64,000 bases of DNA from Leclercia sp. LSNIH1 (lineage in GTDB: Bacteria > Pseudomonadota > Gammaproteobacteria > Enterobacterales > Enterobacteriaceae): positions 62,001-126,000 of the forward strand of contig NZ_CP026170.1 of assembly GCF_002902985.1 (NCBI RefSeq), read 5' to 3'. A program made the position numbers and the translations under genes. Under the pieces are notes generated by a model. That model did not search any database, was not told the origin of the DNA, and saw only the letters and a program-made list of their open reading frames with translations. Below, in pieces: positions 1 to 9,769 of this stretch. The stretch's first letter is position 1. Each line of letters opens with the position of its first letter.

Positions 1-754
1 TGCCCATGAGCTGGAGATGCTGTGCCGCGAGGCGGGCGTCCAGCTGTTGATCTCTTGTACTGATGAAAACCCCGGTCAGGAGAGCGTGGTGGTCAATAAT
101 ATGATTGCCCGCCAGGTCGACGGGATGATCGTCGCTTCCTGTATGCACAACGATGCCGACTATCTCAAACTCAGCCAACAGCTGCCAGTGGTGCTGTTTG
201 ACCGGTGCCCCAATGAAAGCGCGCTGCCGCTGGTAATGACCGATTCGATTACCCCAACGGCGGAACTGATTTCCCGCATCGCGCCTCAGCATAGCGATGA
301 GTTCTGGTTTTTAGGCGGTCAGGCGCGTCTGTCGCCCTCCCGCGATCGTCTGACCGGGTTCACGCAGGGTTTGGCTCAGGCGGGTATTGCCCTGCGCCCG
401 GAATGGGTGATCAACGGCAATTACCATCCCAGCTCCGGCTATGAGATGTTTGCCGCACTCTGCGCGCGCCTTGGGCGGCCGCCTAAGGCGCTATTCACCG
501 CCGCCTGCGGGCTGCTCGAAGGGGTTCTGCGCTATATGAGCCAGCACCATTTACTCGACTCCGATATTCATCTGACGAGCTTTGACGATCACTATCTTTA
601 TGATTCGCTGTCGCTGCGTATCGACACTGTCCAGCAGGATAATCGCCAGCTGGCCTGGCACTGCTACGATCTGATAAGCCAGCTGATCGAGGGCGATACG
701 CCCGAAACGCTACAACGCTACCTGCCCGCAACGCTGCAGTTTCGGCATCAGTAA
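1..754 (+). CDS. scrR: Sucrose operon repressor ScrR, C-terminal part
   Basis: LacI/GalR-family repressor of sucrose (scr) genes; in this family fructose or fructose 1-phosphate is the usual inducer. The reading frame is open from the first bases of the window (frame beginning at base 2), so the DNA-binding N-terminus lies outside and only the periplasmic-binding-protein-like effector core is seen, about 250 residues. The stretches [18 protein letters not shown] and the late [10 protein letters not shown] pattern fit the Cra/ScrR branch, and the sequence agrees with what I remember of Klebsiella ScrR. The rest of the scr operon is not in the window. After the stop, up to base 1032, I see only a short open frame starting near 785 (MPIGLNGPAIAG) that I do not recognise. 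Confidence 0.82.
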
Positions 755-1032
755 TAACTGAGTATTTTTGAATAGCGACGCTGGATGCCGATTGGTCTGA
801 ACGGCCCGGCGATCGCCGGGCATACCATTGGCGCCGGCATCGTGCTGGTAACGACCATATTAGGGCGTTTGAGCAGTTGCCTGGCCTCACGCAGGGAGAC
901 TGGATTAACTGACCGCTGACAAAATGCCTGACAATGACAGTCCGTTTTGTGCCAGAAGCGAACATAACATATAACTAAATGAGTCAGTCCTCAGAAAACT
1001 GGTTTACGTTACAAAGTATTTAGCGCTTACCA

Positions 1033-1932
1033 TTAAGCATACGGTTGCTGCCATTGCCTGACATGTTCGATTAGGGCGCGTAGTTTTGGCGCTATATTCC
1101 GGCGTTGAGGAAAGTACAGATAAAAGCCAGGAAAATGGGGAAGAAAATCATCAAGCATTGAAACAAGTTGACCATTTTCAATATACGGCCTGAATGTTTC
1201 CTCAGGGGCAAATGTTATACCTCCACCGGCAAGAGCCAGCCTCAGCATGAGACGCAGGTCATTAGTTGTTATTCGCGGTTCTACCGCCACGTCGAAAGCT
1301 CTCCCGTTCTCCTCAAATTCCCAGCGATAAGGAGCAACATCCGGGGAAGGACGCCAGCCGATACACTGATGATGTACAAGCTCACGCGGATGAAGAGGGG
1401 CGCTACAAGCAGTGAGATAGGATGGGGACGCAACCACCATTTCACGTTGCTTTTCTGTAAGCGGGACGGCAATCATATCCTTCTCGATCACATCTCCGAG
1501 CCTTACGCCAGCATCATAACCAGCGGCCACAATATCAAATTCCTCATCTATCACGACAATATCGATCGTCACGGCTGGATTAGCAGCCGCAAACGAGGCG
1601 ATCAGCGGACCTGAAAGAAACTCTTCAGCTATGGAGGTCACCGCGATCCTCAGAAGTCCACGTGGCGTGCTGTCGGATGCAATATCTTCGAACGCAGCGT
1701 CAATGCTGGATAAAGATAATGACAGGGATGTACGCAGTCGTTCTCCCGCTTCAGTCAGGTTTACTGAACGTGTTGTCCGCATTACCAGCATTGTGCCGAA
1801 AGTATCCTCAAGCCGCCGTATTCCCTGACTAACCGCCGAGCGCGTAACCCCCAGCCGGGCTGCGGCTATGGTGAAATTACGCTCTTCAGCAACCGCGATA
1901 AAAACAGGTAAAAGATTGAGATCAATTTTCAT
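1033..1932 (-). CDS. LysR-family transcriptional regulator
   Basis: A 299-residue protein of normal LysR length. Residues 1-60 form the winged helix-turn-helix (LPVFIAVAEERNFTIAAARL, then VTRSAVSQGIRRLE), and the remainder is the substrate-binding domain, ending with the common WRPSP and GGGITFAPEE patterns of the group that controls oxidoreductase genes. It is transcribed away from a short-chain dehydrogenase gene with 98 bp between them, the classic layout in which a LysR protein controls its divergent neighbour. The effector cannot be told from sequence. The target gene is broken (next entry), so the regulator may now have no local target. Confidence 0.85.
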   Translation of the reverse strand: MKIDLNLLPVFIAVAEERNFTIAAARLGVTRSAVSQGIRRLEDTFGTMLVMRTTRSVNLTEAGERLRTSLSLSLSSIDAAFEDIASDSTPRGLLRIAVTSIAEEFLSGPLIASFAAANPAVTIDIVVIDEEFDIVAAGYDAGVRLGDVIEKDMIAVPLTEKQREMVVASPSYLTACSAPLHPRELVHHQCIGWRPSPDVAPYRWEFEENGRAFDVAVEPRITTNDLRLMLRLALAGGGITFAPEETFRPYIENGQLVSMLDDFLPHFPGFYLYFPQRRNIAPKLRALIEHVRQWQQPYA

Positions 1933-2030
1933 TGTTTAATTCTGCTAATCACTGAGTCCAGTAAAAGCAGGATACTGGAACTAATCATAAAGGTCTATCA
2001 TCTCTCTGAACTCAACTGAAGGAGCACATC

Positions 2031-2441
2031 ATGGATAAAGTTATATTAATTACCGGCGCGTCAAGTGGCATTGGGGAAGGCATTGCCAGAGAGCTTGGAA
2101 AAGCAGGTGCGAGAGTGCTATTAGGGGCGCGCAGACTGGATCGTATCGAAGCCATTGCAGCAGAAATCCGCAGCGCCGGCGGTATGGCTGAAGCGCGTGA
2201 GCTGGATGTCACAAACAGACTGTCCATGGCTCATTTCGTGCAGTCAGCGCTTGATAACTGGGGGCGTGTTGACGTTCTGATTAACAATGCGGGCATCATG
2301 CCACTTTCACCGCTTGCGGCCGGCAAACAGGATGAATGGGAACGTACGATTGACGTTAACATCAAGGGCGTGCTGTGGGGAATTGGGGCTGTGCTTCCAG
2401 TGATGGAAGCTCAGGGTTCTGGCCAGATAATTAACCTTTGA
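2031..2441 (+). pseudogene. Short-chain dehydrogenase/reductase, truncated
   Basis: N-terminal half of a classical SDR oxidoreductase. The cofactor-binding signature TGASSGIG is at residues 8-15 and the NNAG structural motif near residues 85-88. The frame ends at GQIINL, just before the catalytic Ser and YxxxK would appear, where sequence of an IS481-type element begins. Family members are about 245-250 residues, so roughly half is missing and the protein cannot be catalytically competent. A ribosome site (GAAGGAG) precedes the ATG. It is divergent from the LysR gene, its probable former regulator. Confidence 0.85.
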
Positions 2442-3262
2442 CGACGGTTTATCCGGTCTTCATGACCGTCCCCGCACACCCCGTCATTCCCCGAACCGTT
2501 CATCAGACGACATCGCTGACCTGTTGCGCATGGCCCATTCCCGTCACGAACGCTGGGGGCCCGCAAGATCAAACGCTGGCTGGAAGACCACCCGGCTTTC
2601 CCTATGCCTGATGCACTGCCCCGATGAACGGCGTGAGACCGTGCAGCAGCAGCTGGTCGGGGTGTTTGAACGCTACGGCCTGCCGGACCGGATGACCATG
2701 GACAACGGCGAACCCTGGGGCGACACCACCGGCACCTGGACGGCGCTCGAGCTGTGGCTGATGCGCCTGGGGATCCGGGTGAGCCACTCAAGGCCTTATC
2801 ACCCGCAGACCCAGGGCAAGCTGGAGCGTTTTCACCACCGCCTGAAGGCAGAAGTCCTGCAGGGTAAGTGGTTCGCGGACAGCAGCGAGCTGCAGCGCGC
2901 CTTCGACCACTGGCGGACAGCCTATAACCTCGAACAGCCCCATGAGGGGCTGGATATGACGGTTCCGGCCTCGCGCTACCAGCCATCCGCGCGGTAGTAC
3001 AACAGCCACACAACGCCATCGGAATACGACGGGGGTGTGATGGTCAGGAAGGTGGATATCAGCGGGAAGCTGAGCGTGAAGGGTGTCAGTCTGAGCGCAG
3101 GCAAGGCGTTCAGGGGCGAGCAGGTAGGGCTGAGGGAGACACAGGAGGACGGTTATTACGAAGTGTGGTGGTACAACACGAAAGTGTGGGTGATCGACCT
3201 GAAGAAAAAGTCGATCACCATGGGTAAAGGATGTTAAAAAGTGTTCACCATGTCCCCGGACC
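2438..3262 (+). mobile_element. IS481-family element relic with broken transposase
   Basis: Degenerate insertion sequence. The transposase core is recognisable between about 2640 and 2997 from DNGEPWG, the run RPYHPQTQGKLERFH and the final glutamate of the DDE triad, typical of IS481. The gene is broken three ways: a one-base loss around 2558 (GPARS where GPRKIKRW continues in another frame), an internal deletion near 2615 that removes the middle of the protein, and an in-frame TAG at about 2995-2997. A C-terminal tail (residues such as YYEVWWYNTKVWVIDL) continues to about 3235. The terminal repeat (GTGTTCACCATGTCCCCGGA, from 3241) is present on the right only. The left end and any target duplication are gone. 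Confidence 0.75.
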
Positions 3263-3542
3263 GTACACCGATGAGGATAAGGGGTAGGTGCTATGGCCTG
3301 GTTACAGTTTAAGCATAGCACCGGTTTCGAAGCGGGTATAAAAAAGCCTGTCCGGACGGATGGGCTCAAAACGCACTTCCCAGGTTCTGAAACAGGTGCC
3401 GGGTGCCTCCCGGTGGCTCGTTACCGGTTATACGAGCCGCAAGCATATTTACATACATCAACCGGATTGTCCCGCCGCACAGGGGGATCCACCACAGTTA
3501 AATCTAGTCAGGCTCAAAGCGAAACGCCAGTTCCCGTGTCTG
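3263..3542. other. No supported gene
   Basis: Between the IS481 relic and the next small gene I see no reading frame with both a convincing start and protein-like sequence. A 70-codon frame on the plus strand (3360-3572) includes SRWLVTGYTSRKHIYIHQ, which looks protein-like, but it has no ribosome site and overlaps the next gene, so I leave it uncalled. Confidence 0.4.
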
Positions 3543-3731
3543 TCAAAGAGGTGGCGACAGCGGACCCTGTAATACCTCAGCCTCACCGTCATCGCAGATA
3601 TCGAAACCCCGCGTCAGATACCATATCCCCCTGACGATCCGCCCCGTTTGCAGGTCTTCCGTTTCGCCATCGGTGTAGTAAGCTACCTGAACCCTGCCGT
3701 TGTGCCGTATCCAGTAGAAACCTTCTTGCAT
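3543..3731 (-). CDS. Small hypothetical protein (62 residues)
   Basis: I do not recognise a named family. The 62-residue product starts MQEGFYWIRHNGRVQVAYYT and has the soluble, charged pattern seen in short plasmid or phage proteins in which a Trp/Tyr-rich beta hairpin is followed by WYLTRG and a GDDICxxGEAEVL-like turn. I chose the internal ATG at 3731 because AAGGCAGGA stands just upstream; the frame is open further upstream but that part looks random. Function unknown. It is isolated, with IS relics on the left and another unknown gene on the right in the same orientation. Confidence 0.5.
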   Translation of the reverse strand: MQEGFYWIRHNGRVQVAYYTDGETEDLQTGRIVRGIWYLTRGFDICDDGEAEVLQGPLSPPL

Positions 3732-4073
3732 AAGTCCTGCCTTATCTGAATGCTGATAGCCACATAACACATCCTTAATAATATAGGGTATTTTCTGATG
3801 AAAGCGGGGAGCAGGATCACACCGCGTGATACCGGCCGGAAGTTGCAACTGGCGTACGTGGAGCGGCAACAACAGGCCCCACTGCCAGTCAGGCCATGAA
3901 CCGGTGTTGTCATGGCGGTTCACCCGGTCCGGGTTGTATGGAGCATAAGCGGAGGACAGTGGGGTTTCCCGGCACGCACTGGATCCTTGCAAGAACACGC
4001 CATATCATCCCGGGCTTACCGGTGTAGTGCTGTCCGGACAGCGCAGGAGAGAGCCCGTAATACATGGCTGCTG

Positions 4074-4505
4074 TTATAACCCCTTTATCAGAACAGTCAG
4101 ATAACCGTGACTGACGCAGGATAAAAGGTACCTGGCGTTACTGTTGTGATTGAGGTGCCGGTAATAAATTGACCGGATTTCATTATGTTTGCCCTCTGAC
4201 AAAAGGTTCTGCAGTTCCGCGTGCCGTGCCGCATGGTAAGCCACCCACCGGACATGCCCGGACAGGTTATGTTCACGATCGACGCGGGATTCTATCTGGC
4301 TCATGACAGCTGTCAGTTCGTTATCAGATGCAGCAGAGATAAGCGCTCCCGCAGCCCCATGATGCGCCAGCAGTTTCAGGCAACTGCTCCGCAGAAAACT
4401 GACTTCCTTCAGTTGGCCCGGAACGCCATTATCATAAAGGCGTAAGCCCTCATGCCAGACACACCATGCAACGTGCTTATAAAGTGACTGCATATCCACA
4501 GACAT
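4074..4505 (-). CDS. Hypothetical protein (143 residues)
   Basis: Unrecognised protein. The start at 4505 is preferred over an upstream ATG at 4613 because a strong ribosome site (CCGGAGG) lies 6 bases upstream of it, giving a product that begins MSVDMQSLYKHVAWCVWHEG. It looks like an alpha-helical soluble protein with several His and Trp residues (HVAWCVWHEGLRLYDN, GHVRWVAYHAARHAELQ). No signal peptide, membrane segment or known motif is visible. The neighbours are other unknown small genes, so context gives no function. Confidence 0.5.
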   Translation of the reverse strand: MSVDMQSLYKHVAWCVWHEGLRLYDNGVPGQLKEVSFLRSSCLKLLAHHGAAGALISAASDNELTAVMSQIESRVDREHNLSGHVRWVAYHAARHAELQNLLSEGKHNEIRSIYYRHLNHNSNARYLLSCVSHGYLTVLIKGL

Positions 4506-4863
4506 AGGGCCTCCGGTTGCGCCTATCAAAAGCAATATATAAGCCATCCAGCCGGGAAAATCCGTACTACGTAAGCCTGAAAAAGCCCCGAGGCGCCCGG
4601 TGATATCAGGCAAAATATTATCTTCCGCTTATTTTGGGTAAAGACATCTTCCTGTATTTATGAACATTTACAGAGAAAGCGTTATATATCCTATATGGAA
4701 GCGGAGCCTGAGGTGAAAATTTGTGACTCAGGGAGTCATTTTCTGTATGACTGTACGTTATCCTGTCAAAGTAATTTTGATATAATATATATTATTTAGG
4801 GCTGTAACTATTAAAAACCATACTGATATTTAGTCTTACGTCCGGATAAAACAGGAGAAAAAT

Positions 4864-5196
4864 ATGCTCTCCATACTTGTGTTTATCGGGGACAATGCGC
4901 CGCGACGTTTAGAGATAACCGAATTCAGATCACGTATAAGCTATTTGTGCCCTGACAATGTGGCACGGGAAATACCCGTAAAAGTGATATTCGGCACTTT
5001 TTTAGATTGTAAAGGTCACGCCGTGATGGTGGCTGCCGACAGGCTGGTCCCACGCGATGAAATAGCCAGGGCGCACAGGCGTTTCATCACTTGGCCGGAT
5101 TTAACGAAGCAGGTTGATCAGGGTCCGACATGGACCGGGGCACACCCTCAGAATAAGGCATTTCGCAAGGCAGCTCTGAAAGAGTCCTGCTCATAA
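4864..5196 (+). CDS. Hypothetical protein (110 residues)
   Basis: Unrecognised. The ATG is preceded by AGGAG with good spacing and by an AT-rich stretch (about 4640-4860) that could hold a promoter, which supports expression. The product has a beta-rich start (MLSILVFIGDNAPRRLEITE) and a basic C-terminus. Immediately downstream another plus-strand frame (about 5160-5339), including KVDDEGHFFAGGYGHIGLPW, looks protein-like but has no start. The two may be pieces of one gene separated by a frameshift, but I cannot prove this. Confidence 0.45.
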   Translation: MLSILVFIGDNAPRRLEITEFRSRISYLCPDNVAREIPVKVIFGTFLDCKGHAVMVAADRLVPRDEIARAHRRFITWPDLTKQVDQGPTWTGAHPQNKAFRKAALKESCS

Positions 5197-5339
5197 AAGT
5201 CGACGATGAGGGCCACTTTTTTGCGGGCGGATACGGCCATATCGGGTTGCCCTGGCTCACGCGACGCACGCAAAGTAATCAGCAAGTGACCTCTCCGAAA
5301 TTACCCAGAAAGAAGGCTGATGCCGATAAAACAGACTGA
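5160..5339 (+). pseudogene. Possible gene fragment without start
   Basis: An open frame ending at the TGA at 5337-5339 encodes protein-like sequence (VLLIKVDDEGHFF, then GGYGHIGLPWLTRR) but lacks a start codon with a ribosome site and has an in-frame stop at about 5155. It could be the C-terminal end of a gene whose upstream part has decayed. Low certainty. Confidence 0.25.
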
Positions 5340-5669
5340 AACCAGGCGTTATTCAGTTGAGTGCATATCCAGCATAGGATAGATTCTTACGTAGCGTTTC
5401 TGGCGTGCATTTTCGGGTGGTTTGTTACTGTTTTTAACGAGGACATGTCAGAAACGCGCTGAGCGCGTCTGAGCGTTGCATCGAACAGTTGAACTCACAG
5501 CACAGAGCAGCCAGCAACAACGCTTTCTGACTGCTATGAGCGAGGCGCGGAAGTCTGTGACAATGTCTGCACCTCACTTTATAGCAGACCGTCCAGCTGT
5601 GAACGCAGGATCATTATTGCCCTGCCTTTACCCTGTGTATGGTTTGCCGGGTGGTATTAAATTCACGCA
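5340..5669. other. No supported gene
   Basis: Non-coding or decayed sequence between the unknown gene and the IS5/IS903 relic. I see no credible gene, RNA or repeat here; the right part probably already belongs to the decayed insertion sequence. Confidence 0.4.
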
Positions 5670-6023
5670 ATGGCGCTGATACTGATCCCGGAGTTAACCC
5701 GGGCAGGTTACTGGCCGGCTGAATATGCCGACAGAAATCAGGCCGTTACCCGGCAATGGCTGACGGGAAGTGATGCGTACTGGAAATGGCACACGGCTTA
5801 CAATCGACATTCGGTGGCAGAAACGGCAATGTACCGTGTCAAACAGCTGTTTGGCGGGCATCTTACGTTTCGGGATTATGATGCGCAGGCTGGAGAGGCT
5901 ATGGCCATGATCCGTGCCTTAAACAAAATGACGTGTGCAGGCATGCCAGAAAGTGTACAGATTGCCTGAGGAAGTCAGCCACGAGGAGCGCTTTTATCTA
6001 AATCCGATTTATTCAACAAAGCC
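5670..6023 (+). mobile_element. IS5-family (IS903-like) right-end relic
   Basis: The last 99 codons of an IS5-family transposase are present (5670-5969). The recognisable pieces are YADRNQAV, the run SVAETAMYRVKQLFGGHL that carries the DDE glutamate, and the ending ALNKMTCAGMPESVQIA. About two thirds of the transposase and the left end are missing. The right terminal repeat is intact at 6006-6023 (GATTTATTCAACAAAGCC), the IS903-type end. The element abuts, exactly at its end, the tail of a nucleotidyltransferase gene. Confidence 0.8.
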
Positions 6024-6141
6024 CCGCGCATGCCGTCAGGGGGAGGTTCTGGAGCTGTCGCTCTGCGATGTCGGGGTAGTGCACGACATTGATACGCTGG
6101 CGGATCTGGCGGCGGCGGAGCAAATCCTGGCACAAGCCTGA
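6024..6141 (+). pseudogene. Nucleotidyltransferase (MobA/MocA-like) C-terminal fragment
   Basis: About 38 codons in frame up to the TGA at 6139-6141. The ending VHDIDTLADLAAAEQILAQA matches the C-terminal signature of the MobA/MocA-type nucleotidyltransferase family (molybdopterin cytidylyl- or guanylyltransferase-like), where an HDIDTPADL motif sits near the end. The N-terminal nucleotide-binding part is missing; the break coincides with the end of the IS903-like relic. It is a relic, not a working gene. Confidence 0.55.
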
Positions 6142-6289
6142 ACAGCGATTATCATTATAGGTATCGTAGAAGCGATTCAGCTTATTCTTAAGGTCATTAG
6201 GCATCACTCCTTTTCTTTTGTTAGAATCGGGCTGTGACAAAATTCATCCATCCAGGGCGAAATGAACACACAATGGAATAAATGAGCTT

Positions 6290-8287
6290 ATGAGTGAGAA
6301 TGAAACCCCAATAAAAAAGTCTGAAAACCATATTAACAAGCCGGTGTTTTTCACCTCGGCGTTGTTAATATTTCTTCTTGTCGCCTTTGCCGCGGCTTTC
6401 CCCGATCTGGCCGATAAAAACTTCAAACTTCTGCAGAATCAAATCTTCACCAACGCCAGCTGGTTTTACATTCTGGCCGTAGCGCTGATCCTCCTGAGCG
6501 TGACGTTCCTCGGGCTGTCGCGCTACGGCGATATTAAACTTGGGCCCGACCACGCCCAACCTGATTTCAGCTATCACTCCTGGTTCGCAATGCTGTTTTC
6601 CGCCGGGATGGGGATCGGCCTAATGTTCTTCGGGGTGGCAGAACCGGTGATGCATTACCTCTCTCCGCCGGTTGGTACCCCGGAAACGGTCGAAGCCGCC
6701 AAGCAGGCCATGCGCCTGACCTTCTTCCACTGGGGACTCCATGCATGGGCGATTTACGCGATAGTGGCGTTGATACTGGCCTTCTTTAGCTATCGTCACG
6801 GCTTGCCACTGACTCTGCGTTCGGCGCTGTATCCGATTATCGGGGATCGCATTTACGGACCGATTGGCCATGCGGTCGATATCTTTGCGGTTATCGGCAC
6901 CGTGTTTGGCGTGGCCACCTCCCTCGGTTATGGCGTGCTGCAGGTTAACGCCGGGCTTAATCATCTCTTCGGCGTGCCAATTAGTGAAACGGTGCAGGTG
7001 ATCCTGATCGTGGTCATCACTGGCCTGGCAACGATTTCGGTGGTGTCGGGACTGGATAAGGGCATTCGTATTCTGTCCGAGATCAACCTGAGCCTGGCGC
7101 TGCTGCTGCTGGTGCTGGTGCTGTTGCTGGGACCTACGGTTCTGCTGTTGAAATCGTTCGTTGAGAACACTGGCGGTTATCTGTCCGAAATGGTCAGTAA
7201 AACCTTTAATTTGTATGCCTACGAGCCTAAATCGAGCAACTGGCTAGGTGGCTGGACGCTGCTGTACTGGGGCTGGTGGCTCTCCTGGTCGCCGTTTGTC
7301 GGCATGTTTATCGCCCGCGTCTCGCGCGGCAGAACCATCCGCGAATTTGTGACCGGCGTGCTCTTCGTCCCGGCGGGTTTCACCCTGTTATGGATGACCG
7401 TCTTCGGAAACAGCGCGATTTATCTGATCATGCAGAAAGGGGCGACGGACCTCGCCAATACCGTCCAGCAGGATGTGGCCCTGGCGCTGTTTAATTTCCT
7501 TGAGCACTTCCCGTTCTCAAGCATTTTGTCGTTCATCGCCATGGCGATGGTCATCGTATTTTTTGTCACCTCGGCAGATTCCGGAGCGATGGTGGTGGAT
7601 ACCCTGGCCTCCGGGGGCTCCAGCAATACGCCCGTCTGGCAGCGTATTTTCTGGGCTGCACTGATGGGGCTGGTCGCCATTGCGTTGCTGATTGCGGGCG
7701 GCCTTAGCGCCTTGCAGACGGTGACCATTGCCAGCGCCCTGCCGTTCTCGGTGATTTTGTTGATATCGATATACGGATTGCTGAAAGCATTGCGACGGGA
7801 CATCACCAAGCGCGACAGCCAGAATATGACCACCATTGCACCTACCGCTGCGCGTAATCCTATTCCGTGGCAGCGCAGACTGCGCAATATCGCCCATCTG
7901 CCAAAACGTTCGTTGGTTAAACGTTTTATGGATGATGTCATTCAGCCTGCCATGACAATGGTTCAGGATGAGTTGAACAAACAGAGCACCGTAAGCCATA
8001 TCAACAACAGTGGCGAAGACCGTATTCGCTTCGAAGTGGATTTAGGCAATGAGCTTAACTTCATCTACGAAGTCAGACTCCGCGGTTATGTTGCTCCTAC
8101 CTTTGCGATCTCCGGGCTGGATAATGAGGAGCAGCAGGCAGAACAGCATAAATACTATCGGGCTGAAATCTACCTGAAAGAAGGCGGTCAGGATTACGAT
8201 GTGATGGGCTGGAATCAGGAACAGATTATCAACGATATTCTCGACCAGTATGAAAAGCATCTTCACTTCTTACATTTGGTTCGCTAA
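6290..8287 (+). CDS. betT: BCCT-family choline/betaine-type transporter
   Basis: Inner-membrane, sodium- or proton-driven carrier for choline or a related quaternary amine, used for osmoprotection. The 665-residue product has about 12 membrane segments and the two BCCT signatures: the glycine-rich AGMGIGLMFFGVAEP in the third helix and the Trp-rich stretch containing WSPFVGMFIARVSRGRTIR. A C-terminal cytoplasmic domain of about 150 residues, as in E. coli BetT (677 residues), suggests osmosensing. No betIBA genes are nearby, so the gene stands alone. An intrinsic terminator follows directly. The exact substrate within the BCCT family is an inference. Confidence 0.85.
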   Translation: MSENETPIKKSENHINKPVFFTSALLIFLLVAFAAAFPDLADKNFKLLQNQIFTNASWFYILAVALILLSVTFLGLSRYGDIKLGPDHAQPDFSYHSWFAMLFSAGMGIGLMFFGVAEPVMHYLSPPVGTPETVEAAKQAMRLTFFHWGLHAWAIYAIVALILAFFSYRHGLPLTLRSALYPIIGDRIYGPIGHAVDIFAVIGTVFGVATSLGYGVLQVNAGLNHLFGVPISETVQVILIVVITGLATISVVSGLDKGIRILSEINLSLALLLLVLVLLLGPTVLLLKSFVENTGGYLSEMVSKTFNLYAYEPKSSNWLGGWTLLYWGWWLSWSPFVGMFIARVSRGRTIREFVTGVLFVPAGFTLLWMTVFGNSAIYLIMQKGATDLANTVQQDVALALFNFLEHFPFSSILSFIAMAMVIVFFVTSADSGAMVVDTLASGGSSNTPVWQRIFWAALMGLVAIALLIAGGLSALQTVTIASALPFSVILLISIYGLLKALRRDITKRDSQNMTTIAPTAARNPIPWQRRLRNIAHLPKRSLVKRFMDDVIQPAMTMVQDELNKQSTVSHINNSGEDRIRFEVDLGNELNFIYEVRLRGYVAPTFAISGLDNEEQQAEQHKYYRAEIYLKEGGQDYDVMGWNQEQIINDILDQYEKHLHFLHLVR

Positions 8288-8290
8288 TAC

Positions 8291-8319
8291 AAAAACACCG
8301 CCTTTCGGCGGTGTTTTTC
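8291..8319 (+). terminator. Intrinsic terminator of the BCCT gene
   Basis: Stem AACACCGCC / GGCGGTGTT with a short TTTC loop, followed by a T-run, beginning a few bases after the transporter stop codon. Confidence 0.85.
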
Positions 8320-8355
8320 TTTATTCTGCCGGGATCTCCTCCAGGCGGGTATATA

Positions 8356-8393
8356 GGGGGCCGCTTGGAAAACGGAAAACATCCTACATTAAG
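8356..8393 (+). repeat. Tn3-family terminal repeat, isolated copy
   Basis: A 38-bp sequence starting GGGGGCCGCTTGGAAAACGG that closely matches the intact terminal repeat at 13874-13911. The match continues into the following CCTGTTTTTT and then stops. Same orientation as the intact copy. It is therefore the tnpA-side end of a related transposon whose body is gone. Confidence 0.7.
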
Positions 8394-8776
8394 CCTGTTT
8401 TTTAAGCAGGCATGACAGGCAGCTTTGAGCTGGATTTCAACTGATGGACGCAACACACTTACTGAACCGTTCTGCGAGTGATTCACTCCCAAGCGGTGCC
8501 GTAATGCCCATTTCTCATGAGAATGCATATAGGTAGACATTAATAACCGTTGCGTTAGCTTTCCCCATAACCACTTGGCAACTGTTAAAACCAATCCCGA
8601 GGGGGGAGAAATAGACATGCATAAACCCTAAAGTTATTATATATTTTTCTATATATATCAATAATTTCCTGGAACTTAAACACTCATCTTTAATGATGCT
8701 TTAGATCGTTGCCAGTAGGTAAAAAACGTCACAGCCAGGGATGGCGAAGGCATCAAGGTTGATCCTGTCGACTAAA
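8394..8776. other. No supported gene
   Basis: Decayed sequence after the isolated Tn3-type end. It may contain remnants of a transposase 3' end, but no frame is convincing. The part 8630-8700 is strongly AT-rich. Nothing further seen. Confidence 0.4.
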
Positions 8777-9769
8777 TCATTTGACAAGATTGAGCCTATC
8801 GCGGGCATCTCGAAGACGCTGTTCTCCGCGACGATCGTACTGTTGGGTGGTCGTAACGCTGGCGTGACCCATCGCATCTTTAACCGTAATTAAGTCCTCA
8901 CCGTTATCCAGCATGGCAGTTGCGAAGGTCCTGCGCAGGTCATGTGGCGAGCACTTACCGATCCCGGCCTGCCCCTGACGCACCTGCAGGATATGGTACA
9001 CCGCCTGGTCGGTGAGCCGGTTCAGTGTCACATCCCCGAAGCGGCGGATCCGCGTGAACAGCGGCCCCGGGGTTTCGCCCCGGACCTCATCGATCCAGAT
9101 CTGCAGCCGCTGCCAGGCCCCGGCCGGGACGTAGGCCAGACGCTCCTTGTTCCCCTTCCCCAGCACCCGTAGCGCCCGATTGTGCGTGACAACGTCACGT
9201 AAATCTAGGCCCACGGCCTCGGACCGCCGCAGGCCACATCCCAGGATAACCGCCAGCATCGCCGCGTCCCTCGGCCCGAGGCAGCTGCGATCGGCCTCAC
9301 ACACGGCAAACAACGCGCGGATCTCCTCCGGCGGCAGGGCCCGACCGCTTGGCAGCCGGCTGCCACGCAGGTTCGGTACCGCCCGGATGTGCTGGAAGCT
9401 CTCAACGTCCATCAGGCGGAGCATCCAGGCTTCCTTCGCTACGCCCTTAAGAGCCGACAGATAGGTGTTAATAGTTGCCATCCCCCGGCCAGTATCGCGC
9501 AGTAACTCGGTGATTACCATGACGTGATACCGGCGAATGCTGCCCCAGTTGCAGGTGTCAGCGCTACCGGCACCAAGCATTTTGGCGACAATCCCGAGGA
9601 ACGAAGCCATGGTCTGCCGGCTACGTTGGGAATTAAGGGACAATAGGTAAGCCCGGGCCGGATTTACCGGAACGTTATTGCCGGACAGCGCCGGCAGAAA
9701 TGTCTCATCCAGCGGGATCGCTGCTGCCAGAAGATTACGTTCCTGTTCGTCATCAGGCATCAGGCTCAT
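8777..9769 (-). CDS. Tyrosine recombinase / site-specific integrase
   Basis: A 330-residue phage-integrase-type recombinase that would cut and join DNA at a specific site through a tyrosine nucleophile. The catalytic set is visible: Arg in GCGLRRSE (about 181), Lys in GKGNKERLAY (about 206), HDLRRT (His276, Arg279), GHAS (His302) and Tyr311 in TTQQYDRR. Residues 35-120 form the SAM-like core-binding domain. Length and layout resemble plasmid resolvases and XerC/D-like enzymes rather than large prophage integrases. No attachment site was identified. It may serve as a multimer-resolution enzyme for a plasmid, but this is inference. Confidence 0.85.
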   Translation of the reverse strand: MSLMPDDEQERNLLAAAIPLDETFLPALSGNNVPVNPARAYLLSLNSQRSRQTMASFLGIVAKMLGAGSADTCNWGSIRRYHVMVITELLRDTGRGMATINTYLSALKGVAKEAWMLRLMDVESFQHIRAVPNLRGSRLPSGRALPPEEIRALFAVCEADRSCLGPRDAAMLAVILGCGLRRSEAVGLDLRDVVTHNRALRVLGKGNKERLAYVPAGAWQRLQIWIDEVRGETPGPLFTRIRRFGDVTLNRLTDQAVYHILQVRQGQAGIGKCSPHDLRRTFATAMLDNGEDLITVKDAMGHASVTTTQQYDRRGEQRLRDARDRLNLVK

